A stretch of DNA of 64,000 nt from Neodiprion pinetum (taxonomy: Eukaryota; Arthropoda; Insecta; Hymenoptera; Diprionidae). The notes beneath the pieces are model-generated. The model was not told the DNA's origin. It saw nothing but the letters and a program-made list of their open reading frames with translations, and ran no database searches. A program made the translations under genes and the position numbers. Within the stretch, counting starts at the first letter, position 1. The number at the start of each line of letters is the position of its first letter. The stretch covers positions 25,386,778-25,450,777 of the forward strand of contig NC_060237.1 in assembly GCF_021155775.2 (NCBI RefSeq), in the 5' to 3' direction. Positions 53,382-64,000 of this stretch are shown one piece after another.

Positions 53382-55230
53382 GTAATTAAAACTTAAACCG
53401 GCCTGCCTCGACACCGGCGTAGGTTGAACACCTACTACGAGAGTCCTGCGCGAATGCCGTATTCCTGCAAGCACGCCGCGTGCGGATTGACGGCGATACG
53501 AAATTGCGCGAGCCTTGAGCCAACGCGGTCTGCGCTGCAGCCTCGAGCGTCTGTAACTCAAGATGTGCTCCCGGTTCTTCGGTTACAACCGTTACATACA
53601 CAGGTAGGTACACACGTGCAGAAAACCATAGGTGTGCGCCAGAACGAGGCGGAAATCGAGATGATGGAGAGTCGGGGATTGCCCCCCGGGAGATACTCGC
53701 TTCTGTACTTCGGGGGGGGGGATTTTCATGGCTTTGTATGTATTACACGGGACAGCTCATAGCAGCGGGAGGGGTGTTACGCTTGCATTGCGTTCACGGA
53801 AAGGGTTGCGACCTACGAAATATTCCGTCGAATTCGCCACCTAGAAATACGTCCTTATACACGTTTTACCGAGATGTGCAGCGGGTGTAAAGGGAAGATG
53901 AAAAATGGTTCCTCTAACATCAAAGGTTGGTGCCGACGATGAGGGATGAAAAAAACGTGGCCAACTCGCGCAGACCACCGATGCACCCCTGCGTTTTACT
54001 CCCCCTCACCCCTACCCGAACAATCCCGACGACGAGGACTCTCCAATTTTATTTCAACTGTGAAATAAAACGGCATCCCGTTGCCCTTTTTTATTACAGG
54101 TACACCTCACGTTCACCGTGCGTATAAAGTACACGCATGGTGTACGATGTACCCTAGCCTGTTCTCTTTGTGACTTTGATCTCGTTCAACTCCCTGTATG
54201 CACTTTATTCTCGTTTTCTGCACGGCACCATGCGCAATGGCTGTTGCCCTTTTCGCGGTTTACCGCAGCTCGAAAAATGCGAAATCAGACGTCACTCAGC
54301 GGTATTCGTTTTCCTTCGAGATTGGAAATTTGTCGGGGAAATTGAAAACACATCAGCCGCCTGCTGCTGCTGCTGCCGAGTGGTGAGAATTACCTCGGTA
54401 TACAGGATTTTTCTTTCTTCGTACTTTTTTTTTTTTTCTTTTTTTTCTTTTATTCTTATACTTTTTTATTACACCCTTTTGCTCTTTATTAAACTCAACC
54501 GGACGACGGTTTGCTCATAGTTGCTCGGGTTTCTGGAGAACGTGCGCGAAACGACCGGAAGAAGAAACTCGTCGTCTCGAGGTCATCTTATTCGGAACTA
54601 ATGCGAGGAGGTAGGACATCCGTATCCCTGTTACTCAACTTTCATCTCACGGCTGCAGAATACGACGGCCACTAGGTATATGTACCTACTGATGTAAAAT
54701 GGGAAAACTGAGGAGTGAAAAGGGTATGGTCGATGCGAAGCGTACGACTGCGGTTACAAATTACCTTCAAAAGTCTCGCCTCTCGTTCGGAATTTTTTCC
54801 TTTCAACATTTTCCATTTTATTCCACTTCGATTATACATGCAATGCAGAGATTAGTTTCAAACACTGGTTAACGGATTTTTCTCTCGCTCAAGATGCGCA
54901 TTCGTCCATCCGATAGTGACAACTACCACTCGAAAATTTTGACTCGAAGACTTAACTTGCCGTTACAGGTAACGAGTTATAAATCACACCTAGGACAGGC
55001 GTGAGCGATTTTCATTCTTATCTTTCCATGGAAAAGGCTACTCTGCATGGGTATAGCTGCAGTGGTGCAAATATATACGCATATATACTCGATATTTAAT
55101 TACAAACTTTCACATAAATTAGATACGTTGTACCCTGTCCAATTATAAACCGGCTAAGAATGCAGCAAAAGCAGACACTGCTAAGAGTAGCAGGAAATAC
55201 AAATTCTTCTGTCTTGTTCGAAACAGTCCT

Positions 55231-55308
55231 TAAAATTATTTATGCGAATATATGTGTATACACATGTATATATACACACGCACACATGTATTCGCATAAA
55301 TAATTTTA
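55231..55308. repeat. Perfect-arm hairpin (20-bp arms, extended to 27 with one mismatch)
   Basis: TAAAATTATTTATGCGAATA at 55231-55250 is the exact reverse complement of 55289-55308. Pairing extends inward seven more positions with one mismatch at the first (ATGTGT against ACACAT), leaving a loop of about 24 nt. It could be a small foldback element or a microRNA-like stem, or arise from TA/CA-rich sequence. Confidence 0.7.
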
Positions 55309-56274
55309 TATATATATTGTAACAACGGGGGAAATTAAGAAAGGACTAAGAAAATCAAAGGGTTCTCTGTGCGATTTAAGCGAACGCCGAGCCAAAGAAG
55401 TCTCATAAAACAAGGAATATTTTAGAAAGAAAATGGATGTATTTGATTACGAAGCTCTCTTTTTAAAGTCTAGAGACTGACTGTTTTTACAATAATATTT
55501 GTTGACCAGCAACCCTATTCATCTTATGACGTGTGAAAGCTACAGTCAACGACGACTACTAGATCATTGGAAAAACGATAACACGGGTGATTGATGATTT
55601 CACCCTTTATAACAATATATATACCTATATGTATATGTACGTATATACTCATGCATACGTATAGATATATATATTACTGCTCGGTAATTTACTCGCGTCG
55701 AAAGCTCGCAACTGTAATATTTTAACCATTTTACGACGTCTCGAATGTAATTTACGAGGTAAAGGAAACCTCGAAACTACGACGTTTTAAGCCTACGGTA
55801 CGTGTTCATTTTCGCTTCTCGAATTTGCTCCACTTTCCGACGAAACGCAACGGCTTCTGACTCTTCTATACGTTTGATGCATACTGTATAAGCCTGTGTA
55901 TCTTATGCATGTATACGTATACGCATGTAGTGACGTATAACTGCCGCGACAATTGAACGTTACCACATCGTTTGCTCTACTTGCATTCGTTATAGCGTCA
56001 TCCCAGTTACGCACTGGACGCGTGCGACTCGCGCGAAATAACGTTTCCGAAAATTGGAACTACGTTGTGTGGAATTGGCACAAGCGGCAATAATTGGTGC
56101 AATCAGTGTAGCACTAATTGCAGTAATTGGTGGGAGTGACGTGCGCTGAACAAAATAAAATTAAATAAAAGACAAACATTCGTTCGAAACTTGAACGTAA
56201 ATATAGTCAGTTCGGTCTTTCGTTTATTTACTGCTAAACGGCGCACTTATTGGAAAATTGCTTGCAATCTACGA

Positions 56275-56357
56275 ATGACGTCGGAAGTCAAAATATTAGC
56301 ATGCGATCAACATCTGTATACGAGTCATTCGGTTTCAGATCCAATTCTGTCACCTTC
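56275..56357 (+). CDS. Weak candidate first coding exon (phase 2 out)
   Basis: ATG 56275 opens 27 codons (MTSEVKILACDQHLYTSH, then SVSDPILSP and a split codon) to the donor TTC|GTGAGG at 56357/56358. Exit phase 2 suits exon 3 (TC+G gives Ser, then SDVFLEP). Codon use looks acceptable, but the donor is only fair and the segment lies in ordinary AT-rich intron, with no promoter-like sequence seen. It is listed because its start resembles the other ATGACGTC starts in the window. Confidence 0.12.
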
Positions 56358-57709
56358 GTGAGGGTTACGAATCTCAAGTTTGAAAATTCATTGCACAAAA
56401 CTCGTAAGAAAATTTTGTAGATATAGTAAAAATTTTCCAAGAACTTAGGTGACGAGAATCGCGTAATTTAACACCGCGTACAGTATTAGTTACATATATA
56501 AAACTTGAGAACGTGGTTTATGGAAAAAGATTGCAGGCAATTGGTACAAAGTTCACGTCGTGAAATTCAAACGCGGTTACAACGAGATGTGCGTGTCAGG
56601 TATACATATGTACATGTATGTATATATATATTCCAATTGTAACGAGGCAAAACGCGGCTGGCGCTTCTCTCCGGCAGGATTCAAGTTTCTGCAGCGGTAT
56701 AGCCTCGAAGAAAGTTCATGCTTTGAATACCGAAGGCTGCTCGCTGCAGCGCACGAGTATATACATATACGACAAACCCTGTCTCTGTGCCGAGAGACAC
56801 AGTTTGAACTTCCGTTCTCTTATTTATGCAAATATACGACGGACCACTCCACCCTTACCCCTACGTCCTACGTAGCGAAAGGACAAGCGACGGATCGTCC
56901 TTTCCTCGTTTGTTATCCGCACGACTTCCGCGACGCCAGGCGACGTCCTCGTATCCCAACTGGATGTTGGATTTCGGAATTCTGGACATACGCACCACCG
57001 CAAAACGAACCTCCGCTATATTTCCGGCCGAGTGTCATTAGCACGAATGTAATACGTGGGGTGGTCCGACTATCAGCTTCGTAACAGGCTCACCGCGTTA
57101 TTTCCAACCGTCAAAATATCCCCTCATCATTTTTACTCCACGGTTTTCAATCGGCTATACCTATATATATTCTCCATTCTCTTTTTTCGCGGGGATTTAC
57201 GGTACGTATAAACGTATCGGGCATAATTCATGATGCGAATACGGCGTTAGGTTTAGTCTTGTACCTAAAGTTATTTCACTTATTCACGCTCGACTAATTC
57301 CCTTCTCCAAGTAAATCATGTAAAATTTTTTTAGAAATAATCGTAAGATCTCAGAGACGTTATCTTTTTGTTTCATTGCTATAACCGGTGTGATCAGTCT
57401 TGATAATTTTCGCTCCACATAGTAACGATTGAAATTCTTCCCGATTATTAAAATAAACGATGGCCAATTTGTGAATCGAGGGTCGTTGTATAACAGCTGC
57501 GGAAGAGAAAGAAAGAAGAAAGGCGCGTTTATACGAGTAACGCATCGCCCCTTCCTGGTCCTGTATAATAGAGTCCTCGGAAATGGCGAAAATAAATAAT
57601 CGTCCTGGACGAAGAAGTCACTCGTCGCCGAGCTGAGGACGAATGGGATCGCCGTTGAAGAGGGAGAAAGAAAGATTACCGGAATATACCCGCTGTTGCT
57701 GTTGCCGCG

Positions 57710-57716
57710 TATAAAG
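57710..57716 (+). promoter_or_regulatory. TATA box candidate for the 57858 exon
   Basis: TATAAAG lies in a GC-rich context (ccgcgTATAAAGaag), about 30-45 bases before initiator-like TTCAAAA and TTCAGGT at about 57730 and 57754. The spacing suits a core promoter for the open segment starting at 57858. The motif is short and could be chance. Confidence 0.3.
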
Positions 57717-57857
57717 AAGAAGGAATCTTTTCAAAACAAATTGACCGTAGTCCTTCAGGTCCTCCGAGTTAAAGGACACCGCGGCTTTTCGCGAGGTGGT
57801 TTGCGAAATGGGTTTGGAGGAGGTGGAGAATTAGCGGCACGAGGAAGATGAAAGGGG

Positions 57858-58075
57858 ATGCAGAAGAAGATGAAAAAGCGAGCTGCATACCCTCGTCGCG
57901 TTTCTATTCAGGCCTCATTAATACGTAAAATGCGGATCGGGCGATGCACGCGGAACGCGCTGCGGATTCGGCCAGCGCAGGTCGACTCGCCGGCTGTGGA
58001 GGAGGAGGACCACGTGTCGAGAACCTCCCGTCTCCATGGAAACCCCCAACTGATCTCACAGACGACCAACACACC
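57858..58075 (+). CDS. Candidate alternative first coding exon of sprint (phase 2 out)
   Basis: A GC-rich, CpG-rich open segment 1.8 kb upstream of exon 3. From ATG 57858 (G at -3) the frame is open for 72 codons and reaches a good donor, ACC|GTGAGT, at 58075/58076. It leaves phase 2, which exon 3 accepts (CC+G gives Pro, then SDVFLEP). The peptide starts very basic (MQKKMKKRAAYPRR) and becomes acidic and polar (QVDSPAVEEEDHVSRTSR, later NPQLISQTTNT). An overlapping frame from ATG 57944, with an in-frame stop before it, is also open to the same donor in phase 0 (part: ENLPSPWKPPTDLTDDQHT) and would join exon 4. Only one can be the true frame; I prefer the longer one because exon 3 is next in line. 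Two short upstream ORFs begin near 57806 and 57848. A TATAAAG at 57710 lies a suitable distance upstream for a start site near 57740-57755. Confidence 0.38.
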
Positions 58076-58236
58076 GTGAGTCGCGGCCCGTGCCACCGGC
58101 TAGCCTCCGACACGTCGACGAGGAACCGAGTCGGGGAGAACACAACACGTCCTCCACACCGACGAGAAATAACGCGAGACTGCTGCAGCGGTCCACGAGA
58201 AGAATGTCACCTGTCAAATGCAGCGGCGATACAATA

Positions 58237-58295
58237 ATAACAACGATAATATTAATATTAATAATAATAATAACAATGATAATGATAATGATAAC
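58237..58295. repeat. (AAT)n/(GAT)n trinucleotide-rich tract
   Basis: AATAAT, ATTAAT and GATAAT words, 160 bp after the donor at 58075. Confidence 0.8.
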
Positions 58296-58841
58296 ACACA
58301 GCTTCGTTGCATAACTCGCGTAACGCAGTGTCCTTGCTTCGTTGCCTGCACAGATGTTGATCCAGATAGGTAGTTGTATAACAGTCGACTAGTCGCTCTT
58401 GAGTAGGTAGATATGTACCTAGCAATCCAATATGTTGCGGGTAGAATTATGTTTTTACTTTCAGGATTAATCGAGATTGTTAGGCAAGCTTGTCGCAATT
58501 TTTCATCGTATTTCTTCGCAAACTGCAACATTCAAATCATACGCAATTTTTGTAAGCACCGTATTAGAACCCGAAGATTCAATGGGGTGGCAAGTCCTGC
58601 ATAACTACTATTTTCTATGCACCACCCTGCTGCGACTCGACTCAATCACCCCGACAGTTAACCGGCCACGTTATCGCCGTGCTCAGGGAACTGGACGTAG
58701 TTGCGGGACCCACTCGCTAATATGAGGGGGGTTGGGATTTCTATAGATATAATCCGTGCAGTCTGCGGTGTCTGTAGACCAGTGCAGTGCGCTCTGGTTC
58801 CGATGTACGGAGTGACTCGTGCGGATAAAAAGAAGGAAGAG

Positions 58842-58845
<4 letters not shown>

Positions 58846-58884
<39 letters not shown>
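58846..58884. repeat. (AG)n microsatellite
   Basis: About 18 AG units running into a short G-rich tail. Confidence 0.9.
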
Positions 58885-58888
<4 letters not shown>

Positions 58889-59849
58889 GGGGGGTTGAAT
58901 TTTGAGAGAAAGTGCCGGTGAAAACGTGAAATAAAACGGGGAAAGGAAGAAGGAAGAAAAGAAGCATCCTGGTGAACATTGATCGCTCGAAGGAGGTTCA
59001 CGCGTGTGTACGAGTATGATAGAAAACGTTGCTCGAGGCAACTTATGAAAGGCGAGATATACGTATAGACTGACGGGGTTATTACTACATCCATGCGGAG
59101 GGGAATTAACGCTTTAAGAAAGTCGCGAGGGCTAGTCGGCGTTGTGCCGACTGATGTGTACTGCAGTACCTGCGACATAAACCACCCTTTGTTACCGATG
59201 CAATTGGATTAGTATTATTTGTAGACGTTAATTCGAGGCTAAAACTGAGAGCGGTTATGCCGATCTAACGTTCGTGGTACCGCGCTTCCGTTACTTTACA
59301 CGCATGGATGCAGCAGCGTGTTACGCACATTTCCTCAGCAATCGGTACTAATCGTGAAACCGGCCCCCCTTACCGGCGTCTTCCAGAGCGAACCTAAATT
59401 ATACGCCGGTTACACGGACATCTATAGTACGCTATCTTCCAGATACTCATGGCGCCGTGCATCAAGCTCTGATGGATCGTTCCGGAGATGAAATGATCCG
59501 TTTGAATTCGTATATAGAAACGTCGGGGAAATAGGTGTTCACTTGCTTTCTTTTTTTTTTTTTTCTCTATCTATTACAGAACGTTCCGTTCGTCGTGATT
59601 GATGGAATTCGAGCGAATTTCTTTACCGCAAACCTCGTACCGTTTTTGAATAAAACATAAAAATTAAATATACCTTCTCAAACTGTGTACGAAAAGTTGC
59701 TTGCAATTCCTACCGCAGCATAATTTGTCGACAGTGGTAATAATGCGCGGTTAAATTGCAGCAGTGCAACACGTGACGTTTACTGTTAATAAATTAACTA
59801 TTTGTATCGAGAGTAGCGAATAATCATTTCCGTTTTGATTTTATTGCAG

Positions 59850-59979
59850 GAGTGATGTATTCCTGGAACCCTACTTACAACAGCATGGCACTGTTCAGGT
59901 CATCAATTCACCGAGCACTCCGCCACCGCTACCTGTTCCATTGCAACATCTACAACTTGCACAACTGCATCACGTACAG
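59850..59979 (+). CDS. spri: sprint, exon 3, proline-rich linker (phase 2 in, 0 out)
   Basis: Internal coding exon of 130 nt between acceptor ttttattgcag (ending 59849) and donor CAG|GTAAAT (59979/59980). It takes the split Arg codon from exon 2 and reads SDVFLEPYLQQHG, then a Pro-rich stretch NSPSTPPPLPVPLQ, then a Gln/Leu/His-rich end LAQLHHVQ. PxxP motifs of this kind bind SH3 domains; mammalian RIN proteins carry SH3-binding proline motifs, for example for amphiphysin/BIN1, so a similar role is a reasonable inference. It ends in phase 0, matching exon 4 across a 2.45-kb intron. Its phase-2 entry is the join point for exon 2 and also suits the alternative segments at 37438-37520, 44739-44857, 56275-56357 and 57858-58075. 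Confidence 0.85.
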
Positions 59980-62433
59980 GTAAATAATACTTGGTGTCGT
60001 TTGCCGTTACACGCGGAGTATTGGTACATTAATTATCGGAACGAAGCGGACGGTTGAAATAATATCTACGTTGTCGGAAAACATTTTTCTTTTTTTTTCT
60101 TATCATCAAAGTTTAGAATATGAATAAAAGTCGACTCCTCGCGCTGGTTATCACTAAATATGTACATATTATTTTGTATGTGAATTACGGTTCGAGCCAA
60201 GCTTAACGAGCCGGGATTGTGAAAGCCCGAAAAACTGTTACGGATTTTGAATTACACTTCATTTAATTTCATTTGCAATTCAGACTGATGGAACAGCATC
60301 CGTTTATACGTAACGGGATTTAACGCGGACGTGAGTTGCCTGCCGAATTAAATAGCCGTATACGCGAAGCTAATTGCAAATCCCTTAATTGCAGATCCGC
60401 GAAGTTTCCATCTCTCGGAAAATTTTAGGGACGTGCAAAAAATAAAACTTGTTTCGCATTCCGTTAATGTTTGCCGAATAGACGGTGCTTTGAACAAATT
60501 GTCTAATCAAAATTCTTTTATAATAGAAAGATAAGGAATGAATAATTACAGAAAATTCGAGAGGCAACAAGAGGCGGAAATTGTGCGCATCTTACTATGA
60601 ATATTGCGATTGTAATAAACTGATCATGGGAAAAGCATCAAAAGTTTGACAATGCGGTAAAGCCCCACTTCGATTTTCAACTGCAGGCGCTGCTTCGATT
60701 TTAATTAACTTTTGTCATCAAATGCATTTACCCTAATTCGTTTCAATACTGCTTCAACGTCGAGCAGACTTGAATGGCTTCTTCTCACTTTATGATCAAT
60801 TTCAATCGATCAAATTGTCGTCGGAAGCTCGCGACAAAAACTCTGATTAAAATACGATCTTCGCGAGCCGGTGACGAATTGCCTACGCAAAGTACGTATG
60901 TATATATGTATATATATATATATATGTATATATGTATACATTAAATATGTAACGTTGAATTTAATGAAACCCGCGTGCAAATTTAATTTCAAGATGCCGG
61001 AAGCCAAGTTTTTCGGGTCAGTTATGAACCGTTGTACAACTAAATTTTCGATTTCTCAATTTTTCGTTCGCGTCTGCCTCCGATTTTTCCTTCTCCTCAC
61101 TCTCTACTTTTGCGCGCTTAACTTTTTTATTCTTTCTCGAAATCCTACGCCGAATTCGTAATTGACTGGAATTGAAAGTGGCGCATAATTGTCGATTCGA
61201 TGTACGCGACAATCAGGCGCTTCATACATAAACATTTTATCATCGTCGGTTTCCCCGATTTGCATAACCATAGCCGCCCAGTTAACTAATAATTTTGAAT
61301 AATTAGGCCGAAGCTAAAAACCGTGCGAATCGCCCGGCAGCCGCAATGATAAATATGGAGATTTTCACACGAGTCACCCCCTTAAGCCGCAATTCGAAGT
61401 GTAAATCCTACGTGGGGTCGGTGACAATGCACTCTAATACCGTAGTATATGATATTCCTATATACCGCGGCTCCATCCCGCGGGCACCAAGTTTTATCAC
61501 AATTTGCAGACGATGTTAAGAAATTTGCTATCACCCGGCATTTTATGCACGGCATAATACGATAAGGATATAGTGATATTATCGCAAAGAAATTTGTTAG
61601 ATAAATCCGTCAATTTTCTTATTTCCCCTTGCAATTATAGCTTTCACTGATTTTTACTTACCGCAGGTATGACTCGGTTTTAAAAATGGTTCATTTTGAA
61701 AAACGTTACTCGTACTTTTATGACAGCAAAACGGGAATATTCAAATGTCCGTATTCCCCGGCCATTTTTATATGTATTCAACGGGCGGGTCGGTCGTATT
61801 CCATTCGAATATTGACTATCGTTTTTATATAGTTTCGAACGATCCGGATCCCTGGGGTGAAATCAGCTGCAGGTGCTTTTACATATTCGCGCGAAAGAAT
61901 AAAATATCCGAAGCGTCGTCGAATGCACCTGCGGTGTTCTATCATACTTTTACAGTTTCTCAAACATGCTCCGCTGTAATACGTACACATGGACGATGGA
62001 AATATATATTCTAGATACATGAACTACAGAATAGTTGCGCGGCTTTCAAACGAGAGTAAACTTTCTAACGAAAATCCTCCATGCGCTGAATTGTTTTATT
62101 CTACTCGTCACGAAGAAGTCTAGACGGGAGAAAGAGTCGACGGGCAATTTAGTGAACGGAAACTCATTCCCCGCCCCCCTACTCACGTAATGGTAATTAG
62201 TAACACACAGTAATTAAAAGGAGATCCGCCGCGCAACAAGCGTAATGAAGCAGGCATAAGCCGCATTTTACGAGATCAGCTCTCGCGCTAATCTTGCTGC
62301 TGCTGTTGCAGGATACGAGACAAAAGATGCGATAAAATTTTGACAACTTGAGCTTGAAGAAACCCTCGTGTAATACTTTATTATTTTATCACAGTATTTT
62401 ACTAGCTGTAACATGTTACAACAATATTTTCAG
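59980..62433 (+). other. Intron 3 of sprint (2.45 kb)
   Basis: Begins GTAAAT and ends tattttcag, both in good context, and is flanked by phase-0 exons. It holds a TA/TG-rich tract near 60897-60942. No internal exon or nested gene is seen. Confidence 0.8.
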
Positions 62434-62625
62434 AGCGAAGAATCGCTCTCCTCCGAAGGATCGGGCAGTACGGGAAGTTCGGCGAGTTCCTCGGATCATT
62501 CGGGAAGCGAAGTTGCCTGTGACATCACCCTGATCGAGAGGCTCATTCGTTCCCATCCAATATGGTTCCTTCCAGGCATTCAGAGGGCCGGGGCATTCCA
62601 CTTATTGCAAGGAAAAGAAGAGGGT
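62434..62625 (+). CDS. spri: sprint, exon 4: Ser-rich linker and start of RIN-type SH2 domain
   Basis: Coding exon of 192 nt (64 codons, phase 0 to 0) between acceptor aatattttcag (62433) and donor GGT|GTAAGT (62625/62626). Residues 1-27 are a Ser/Gly/acidic linker (SEESLSSEGSGSTGSS, then SDHSGSE). Residues 31-64 read ITLIERLIRSHPIWFLPG, then IQRAGAFHLLQGKEEG. This is the opening of the RIN/sprint SH2 domain: helix A with its HP-W motif, then the run into strand B. The next residues in the family (N/T-F-x-V-R, with the phosphotyrosine-binding Arg) must lie on the following exon, which is not in the window. Sprint is a cytoplasmic and endosomal Rab5 exchange factor acting downstream of receptor tyrosine kinases and Ras; the VPS9 and RA domains would be encoded past 64000. 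This is the most secure call in the window. Confidence 0.92.
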
Positions 62626-64000
62626 GTAAGTACTCATGTACCTAGAAATCTTAATGCTAATCTCTAGCGCTCCTCTCCGTCGATTATTACATCTCAATCG
62701 TATCTGAACGTAGAGCCAAAGAATATCAGATAAAAACGAACGTCTTCACTGCAGTTCAATTGAACAGTACGAAAAGTTTCACGATTCGGTTCGTACAAAG
62801 CTATAATAACGCCGAATCTGAACGATGAGATATAATATGCGTACGATATTTCTGATATTATACTTTACCACGCGAATCGCGTTCCAAAACTTGAATGTAT
62901 CGTATGATCTATATTCTTAAACAAAAAATTTATTCCACCTCTTCCCTTCGAGTTTTAGTTTCTTCCCTTCCACGTTTTCGCGTATTTCTTGAAAGACTGC
63001 CGAGGAGGGCTTCACTTCGGGGGCTTAACAAGATTATGTTGAGTCTGCGACGGTTTTTGTCTTCGTATATATACATATACGCACGTGTAGGATTAAAGGG
63101 CTGCGGAAAATTTCTGCATTATTTTTTTTTTTTTTTACTTCATTTATTTTTTATTTTTTTCCTTCTTCCCCTATTCTCTTGGCAGGCGACGTTAATTTTA
63201 TCGCTCACCATTTGGCAAACTCCGCGACGATAGAGAGGGAGAGAGAGAGAGAGAGAGAGGAAAAGCTCTGTGAGTGCTACAACTTAATCCCGATATGCGT
63301 CCGCAAGTTACACCCGCGACATGCGATATCCGAGCTGCTCTTGTGTAGAGACTATCAAACGAAAAGTTCTAGTATAAGTCTCTGGCTTCTGTCCAGAACA
63401 TAATCTAAACGACTATCAAGATTAAACGCCGCTATCCCGTGGGAGATGTTAGGTTAATTGCCTACCTTTTCTGTTTGTTAATCGAGTGATCACGTATATA
63501 TGTTTATAGAGTATGCTGTTCCTGTGTAATTGCCATTTTACTGCCAACTTTTCACCCGTCGGATGTATACGTTCAGAATGCTACCGCGTAGTACGTTTGT
63601 ATTGAGATCTCACGAAAGATGAAATATTTATCGTATCTTGTCTTGAATATTGTTCTGCCAAGCACCAGGGGCCACTTAACTCGACTCTCATAATTACCCG
63701 TCATTGTTTTGAGACAAAGCTCTTTCGCACGTCGGGATTGGCATTGACACAGTTTGTTAAATTCTAACTGTTCGGTATCATAGTTTTTATCATGCGCGAT
63801 GATCTATCGCGAAGGAAACGCCCGCGCCTCTCTTATTTCATAACTTTTTCTATGAAAATGTTATACGTGATATCTTGATGATTTCTACTCTGACAACTCA
63901 ACACGAGTTCCAGTCGCGGTTTGTTCTGCTACTATTATTTTTTTTTACGTACAATCTGTAATCCACTGCGGTGAGAATGAGTTGAAAATTTCTAAACCAC
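62626..64000 (+). other. Intron 4 of sprint, incomplete at the window edge
   Basis: Starts GTAAGT after the SH2-opening exon. The rest of the SH2 domain (strand B with the FLVR-type Arg) is not found before 64000. A strong-looking acceptor at 63177-63185 is followed by sequence that is not SH2-like and meets a stop in the required frame, so I do not call an exon there. A GA repeat is at 63234-63259. Confidence 0.75.
63234..63259. repeat. (GA)n microsatellite
   Basis: About 13 GA units in intron 4. Confidence 0.9.

Larger units (their letters stand above)
44858..57857 (+). other. Intron 2 of sprint, right part
   Basis: Mostly AT-rich intron with GA, TC, TA and GT repeats. Notable islands are a coding-like minus-strand open frame (45474-45758), a 17-base poly-G run (45847-45863), a CpG-dense stretch (47385-47600), an 11-bp direct repeat (51473-51499), the CpG patch at 53160-53620 and a long-arm hairpin (55231-55308). 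Apart from the low-confidence segments listed separately, no exon is convincing. Confidence 0.6.

Noticed and set aside
53139..53561. 140-codon minus-strand frame, Arg-rich
   Set aside because: It is opposite the CpG-rich patch, where stop codons are rare on all frames; Arg-rich composition is typical of a shadow frame.
56560..57084. 174-codon open frame on +
   Set aside because: GTG start, TA-repeat-derived Met/Tyr/Ile run, no family recognised; the GC-richer second half could be a real island but has no splice support.
63186..63233. Strong acceptor (pyrimidine tract and ttggcag) followed by VNFIAHHLANSATI, resembling the next SH2 piece
   Set aside because: In the phase that exon 4 requires, the frame meets TAG within 16 codons and is not SH2-like; the NF-containing frame has the wrong phase and no FLVR-type Arg.

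Overview
The window looks like a piece of an insect nuclear genome. It is AT-rich, very gene-poor, full of simple repeats (TA, GA/TC, CA/GT, TTCC), and holds one gene with small exons and very long introns. I could not fix the order of insect; Hymenoptera is a guess. No rRNA, tRNA, CRISPR array, intact transposon or bacterial-type operon is visible.

The one gene I recognise is on the + strand and runs off the right edge: sprint, the insect member of the RIN (Ras and Rab interactor) family, a Rab5 guanine-nucleotide exchange factor with SH2, VPS9 and Ras-association domains. The anchor is the exon at 62434-62625, which encodes a Ser-rich acidic linker and then the start of the RIN-type SH2 domain. 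It stops just before the segment expected to carry the FLVR arginine. Exons at 59850-59979 (Pro-rich linker) and 15385-15458 join it in one continuous frame (phases 0-2-0). A candidate first coding exon at 4428-4508 extends this frame to a start codon. This model encodes 159 residues. The later SH2 exons and the VPS9 and RA domains lie beyond base 64000.

Layout: 1-4427 is upstream or 5' non-coding sequence; 4509-15384 is intron 1, with a 350-bp foldback element at 7752-8099 and perfect palindromes at 12220-12247 and 13913-13928; 15459-59849 is a 44-kb intron; 59980-62433 is a 2.5-kb intron; 62626 onward is intron again.

The main interest is in the 44-kb intron. It holds a well-spliced-looking exon at 37438-37520 with exactly the same phases (0 to 2) as exon 2, so it could replace exon 2; using both would give a stop. 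It also holds several ATG-opened, donor-terminated islands whose phases suit the downstream sprint exons (43568-43633, 44739-44857, 53230-53381, 56275-56357, 57858-58075). These could be alternative first exons for several N-termini on a constant SH2-VPS9-RA body. Phase match alone happens one time in three and GT-A/G-AG donors are common, so most of these are hypotheses for RNA data to test; 37438-37520 and 57858-58075 are the best supported. Other intronic points are a 28-nt-arm hairpin at 55231-55308, CpG-dense patches near 47390-47600 and 53160-53620, and two coding-like open islands of unknown origin (22535-22831 and 45474-45758).
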